Assembly: GCA_937875605.1 (NCBI GenBank) | Contig: CALLXZ010000371.1 | Location: 1 to 7,366 of the forward strand | Direction: 5' to 3' | Source of the DNA: an uncultured Moheibacter sp. | GTDB lineage: Bacteria > Bacteroidota > Bacteroidia > Flavobacteriales > Weeksellaceae | DNA: 7,366 nt | Part shown: piece after piece, positions 5,461 to 7,366 of the stretch | How positions within the stretch are numbered: position 1 is the stretch's first letter | Layout: every line of letters begins with the position of its first letter | Made by a program: the position numbers and the translations under genes | Notes under the pieces: model-generated | Seen by the model: the letters and a program-made list of their open reading frames with translations, nothing else | Told to the model about the DNA's origin: nothing | Database searches by the model: none

Positions 5461-6000
5461 ATGAATATTTTTCAGCAATTAGAAATTACCCACAGCAAAG
5501 AAAACTCTCTTAAAGTCATCGACTACATAGGGGAGGATCAACAGAAATTTGGAGAATTAATGGATTGCTTTTTTATGCAAACAAAAGATTACCGTGTGCC
5601 GCAACGAGCGGCACATGTTGTTTCACTCACTTTTGATAAACGCCCGGAATTACTGATTCCCTATATCCCGAAACTTATTCAGGAATTAACCCGGAAAACG
5701 CTTCGTAATTCTTTGAAACGGAATATTCTTCGTATTCTCCAATTTTGTGAAATAGACGAAAAAGACAGAGGGATTGTCTATGATCGTACATTTGAATTAA
5801 TGAGCAATCCGCAAGAGGAAATCGCGGTCCGTGCATTTTCCATGACGGTTTTGTATAAAATTTCCCAATTTTATCCCGAATTGAAACCAGAACTTAAATC
5901 GGCTATCCTTTATGTTTTAGAAGAACCGTGTTCTTCTCCCGGAGTTCGCTCACGTGGAAATAATCTTTTGAAGAAATTAAATCAAGAAGTTAGCGAATAA
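5461..6000 (+). CDS. Small helical-repeat (HEAT/ARM-like) protein of unknown function
   Basis: This is a 179-residue soluble protein without signal or membrane segment. The ATG directly follows the DUF3127 stop (TAA then ATG), so the two are one operon and probably translationally coupled. The sequence reads as successive amphipathic helix pairs: VPQRAAHVVSLTFDKRPELL (46-65), PKLIQELTRKTLRNSLKRNI (70-89) with LRILQFCEI, then EIAVRAFSMTVLYKISQFYP (120-139) and LKSAILYVLEE. Such Arg/Ala-rich helix pairs are typical of HEAT/ARM-like superhelices, including the DNA-alkylation-repair type. I see no catalytic motif and do not recognise a named family. The lead to its job is its neighbour: a protein-protein or protein-DNA partner of DUF3127 is plausible but inferred. 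Confidence 0.8.
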   Translation: MNIFQQLEITHSKENSLKVIDYIGEDQQKFGELMDCFFMQTKDYRVPQRAAHVVSLTFDKRPELLIPYIPKLIQELTRKTLRNSLKRNILRILQFCEIDEKDRGIVYDRTFELMSNPQEEIAVRAFSMTVLYKISQFYPELKPELKSAILYVLEEPCSSPGVRSRGNNLLKKLNQEVSE

Positions 6001-6120
6001 ACATTTATCATGCAAATTCAATTAATTCCTTAAATTGCATTGGTTTATTACTTTAACAAAACCTTGAGGTTTTTGGCATTGACTTTGTAAACCAAACTAA
6101 ACCAAAATAGATCAAATAAA
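6001..6120. promoter_or_regulatory. Intergenic region with weak hairpins and a 10-base repeat before the DUF6702-like gene
   Basis: The gap holds an inverted repeat ATGCAA (6010-6015) / TTGCAT (6035-6040) and a small hairpin AAAACC-TTGA-GGTTTT (6058-6073) that could be a weak terminator for the upstream gene. The best -7 candidate is TGACTTTG (6080-6087), one base off TAnnTTTG, with no good -33 element. Just before the ATG come three imperfect 10-base units at 6091, 6101 and 6111, each starting ACCAAA or ATCAAA. There is no Shine-Dalgarno sequence. Confidence 0.35.
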
Positions 6121-6588
6121 ATGAAAAATTATAAATTCATAGCATTAATCCTAGCAATGGGAGCCGTTTTTTTCTCCTTCATGCAGGATTTCCACGCATC
6201 CACGACAAAAGTAGAATATGAAAACGGAACTTTGAAGCTGACCGCTAAATTTTTCACTTCAGATTTGGAAACGGCTGTTGGAGCAAATGTGAGTTCTAAA
6301 GATAGTTTTGATTCAAAAGCTAAATCTTATTCGAATTCCAATTTAGTTGTAAAAGTAAACGGTTCTACAGTGCCTCTTACATACGTTGGCTCGCAAACCA
6401 ATGACAAATCCACAAGATTATACCTGAAAGCGGATAATGTAAAAGACATAAAAGAAATTGAAATAAAAAATTCAATGTTGATCAATAATTTTGCGGATCA
6501 ACAAAATCTCGTAACCTTTGACATCAACGGTGTTCGGAAAAGTTTTACAGCCAAAAAAGGTAGTGATTCAGGAAAAGTAACTTTCTAA
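6121..6588 (+). CDS. Small exported DUF6702-like protein
   Basis: This 155-residue protein has an N-terminal hydrophobic segment (about 6-20) acting as a signal peptide or anchor, without a clear cleavage motif. The start of the mature part, FHASTTKVEYENGTLKLTAK, followed by FFTSDLETAV (44-53), matches the 'H-x-x-S-x-T-x-I-x-Y ... K-x-FxxDLE' pattern I associate with DUF6702 proteins of flavobacteria. The later LVVKVNGSTVPLTYVG (75-90), the IEIKNSMLINNFADQQNLVTF segment (113-133) and the beta-rich pattern fit too. Function is unknown; the protein is predicted to be periplasmic or attached to the envelope. It stands alone, 120 bases after the HEAT-like gene, and ends before a hairpin terminator. 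Confidence 0.78.
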   Translation: MKNYKFIALILAMGAVFFSFMQDFHASTTKVEYENGTLKLTAKFFTSDLETAVGANVSSKDSFDSKAKSYSNSNLVVKVNGSTVPLTYVGSQTNDKSTRLYLKADNVKDIKEIEIKNSMLINNFADQQNLVTFDINGVRKSFTAKKGSDSGKVTF

Positions 6589-6610
6589 TTTAATAATTAA
6601 AAATAGTTGG

Positions 6611-6640
6611 AAACCTCACAGTCAGAATTATGAGGTTTTT
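6611..6640 (+). terminator. Hairpin terminator after the DUF6702-like gene
   Basis: A perfect 8-bp stem AAACCTCA (6611-6618) / TGAGGTTT (6631-6638) encloses a 12-base loop and runs into five T (6636-6640). It lies 22 bases after the stop. On the other strand only three T follow the stem, so service to the convergent aroA is possible but weaker. Confidence 0.75.
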
Positions 6641-6643
6641 AAC

Positions 6644-7366
6644 CTAACCTATTCCTAAAATCAACAAATCTTTCCAAAAATCAGGATAGGATTTTTCTAC
6701 TACTTCAGGGTTTTCAATTTGAATATTCTGAATCAAAGCTAATGGAGCAAAACTCATCGCTATCCGGTGGTCATGATAGGTTTTGATACTTGGAATTTGA
6801 GGAGGTTTAAAAAATCCGGTTATTTCCAAGGAATGATCAGTGACAGAAGTTTCAGCACCTACCTTTCTCAATTCATTTTTCAAAGCCGTGATGCGGTCAG
6901 TTTCTTTCACTTTCAGCGTTTCTAATCCTGTCAATTTACATGGGATTTTTAATCCGGCACAATTCGCCGCAATTGTTTGGGCAATATCCGGCGTGTCATT
7001 TAGATCAAGCTCTATTTTTTGGATTTGAGTACTTGATTTTTTTTGAATTCTAATTTGATTTTCAGAGAATTGTGTTTCAATTCCAAAATAGTTCCGATAG
7101 ATTTCTACCACCTTTGAATCCCCCTGTAAACTATTTTTTTTAAATGAATTCATGACAATTTCTGTCGAATCGGAAAGTGCAGCAAGCGAATAAAAATAGG
7201 ATGCAGAACTCCAATCTGATTCTACCGTAAATTCCTGTTCAGGTAAAGATTCTATTGGATGAATTCGAATCAAATTATCCTTTATTTCCGCAGAAATCCC
7301 GATTTGGTTCAGCAGCTGAAGCGTCATTTCCAAATAGGGAAGCGAAGTGATTTTTCCGTTGAGTCG
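6644..7366 (-). CDS. aroA: 3-phosphoshikimate 1-carboxyvinyltransferase (EPSP synthase), C-terminal part; 5' end outside window
   Basis: EPSP synthase joins shikimate-3-phosphate and phosphoenolpyruvate in the chorismate pathway to aromatic amino acids. The last 240 residues are visible; the frame is open to the right edge (…LNGKITSLPYLEMTLQLL), so the TTG at 7333 is internal. Motifs in order are SDWSSASYFY, the serine-rich substrate loop in its Bacteroidota form; NSLQGD; and NDTPDIAQTIA, whose Asp (6988-6986) aligns with catalytic Asp313 of E. coli. They continue with KVKETDRITALKNELRKVGA (Glu341/Arg344 equivalents), TYHDHRIAMSF (His385/Arg386 equivalents) and VEKSYPDFW (Lys411 equivalent). 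All visible active-site residues are present, so the enzyme should be active. The N-terminal glycine region that governs inhibitor sensitivity is not in the window. It is convergent with the DUF6702-like gene, 55 bases apart. Confidence 0.96.
   Translation of the reverse strand, partial: RLNGKITSLPYLEMTLQLLNQIGISAEIKDNLIRIHPIESLPEQEFTVESDWSSASYFYSLAALSDSTEIVMNSFKKNSLQGDSKVVEIYRNYFGIETQFSENQIRIQKKSSTQIQKIELDLNDTPDIAQTIAANCAGLKIPCKLTGLETLKVKETDRITALKNELRKVGAETSVTDHSLEITGFFKPPQIPSIKTYHDHRIAMSFAPLALIQNIQIENPEVVEKSYPDFWKDLLILGIG

Noticed and set aside
5295..5513. Open frame overlapping the end of DUF3127 and the start of the HEAT-like gene
   Set aside because: It is a shadow frame of two well-supported genes with an unlikely composition.

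Overview
The window looks like a piece of a Flavobacteriia (Bacteroidota) chromosome. It is AT-rich and its genes lack Shine-Dalgarno sequences, having short A-rich leaders instead. Three non-coding gaps carry the Bacteroidota promoter pattern (TTTG or TTG, 17-18 bases, then TAnnTTTG). The gene content also fits: a TonB-dependent receptor with a HmuY-family lipoprotein, a Bacteroidota-type Mrp without the usual CxxC, DUF3127, a DUF6702-like protein, and an AroA with the SDWSSASYFY motif. I cannot place the genus.

Layout. (1) 1-1860, + strand: the C-terminal barrel of a TonB-dependent receptor, cut by the left edge, then a HmuY-family surface lipoprotein 7 bases downstream. This is probably a heme or iron acquisition pair, and it ends at a symmetric hairpin terminator shared with the convergent gene. 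(2) 1913-2371, - strand: a DinB/YfiT-superfamily protein with a His triad. (3) 2502-4715, + strand: mrp (Fe-S carrier ATPase), a stand-alone NifU C-terminal scaffold, and a secreted DUF3108 protein. A 25-codon reading frame bridges the last two genes with ATGA overlaps at both ends. (4) 4716-5091: non-coding, holding a GC-rich orphan block, then a tRNA-Leu(UAG) on the - strand with its own promoter and terminator. (5) 5092-6000, + strand: a DUF3127 OB-fold-like protein ending in an SSB-type DDLPF tip, and directly abutting it a small helical HEAT/ARM-like protein. (6) 6121-6588, + strand: a small exported DUF6702-like protein. (7) 6644-7366, - strand: the C-terminal part of aroA (EPSP synthase), cut by the right edge.

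Most of this is ordinary core genome. I see no IS, phage, CRISPR or obvious defence system. The parts worth a second look are the DUF3127/HEAT pair with its SSB-like tail, the single-cysteine Mrp beside its NifU partner, the bridging micro-ORF, and the GC-rich block at 4741-4825.
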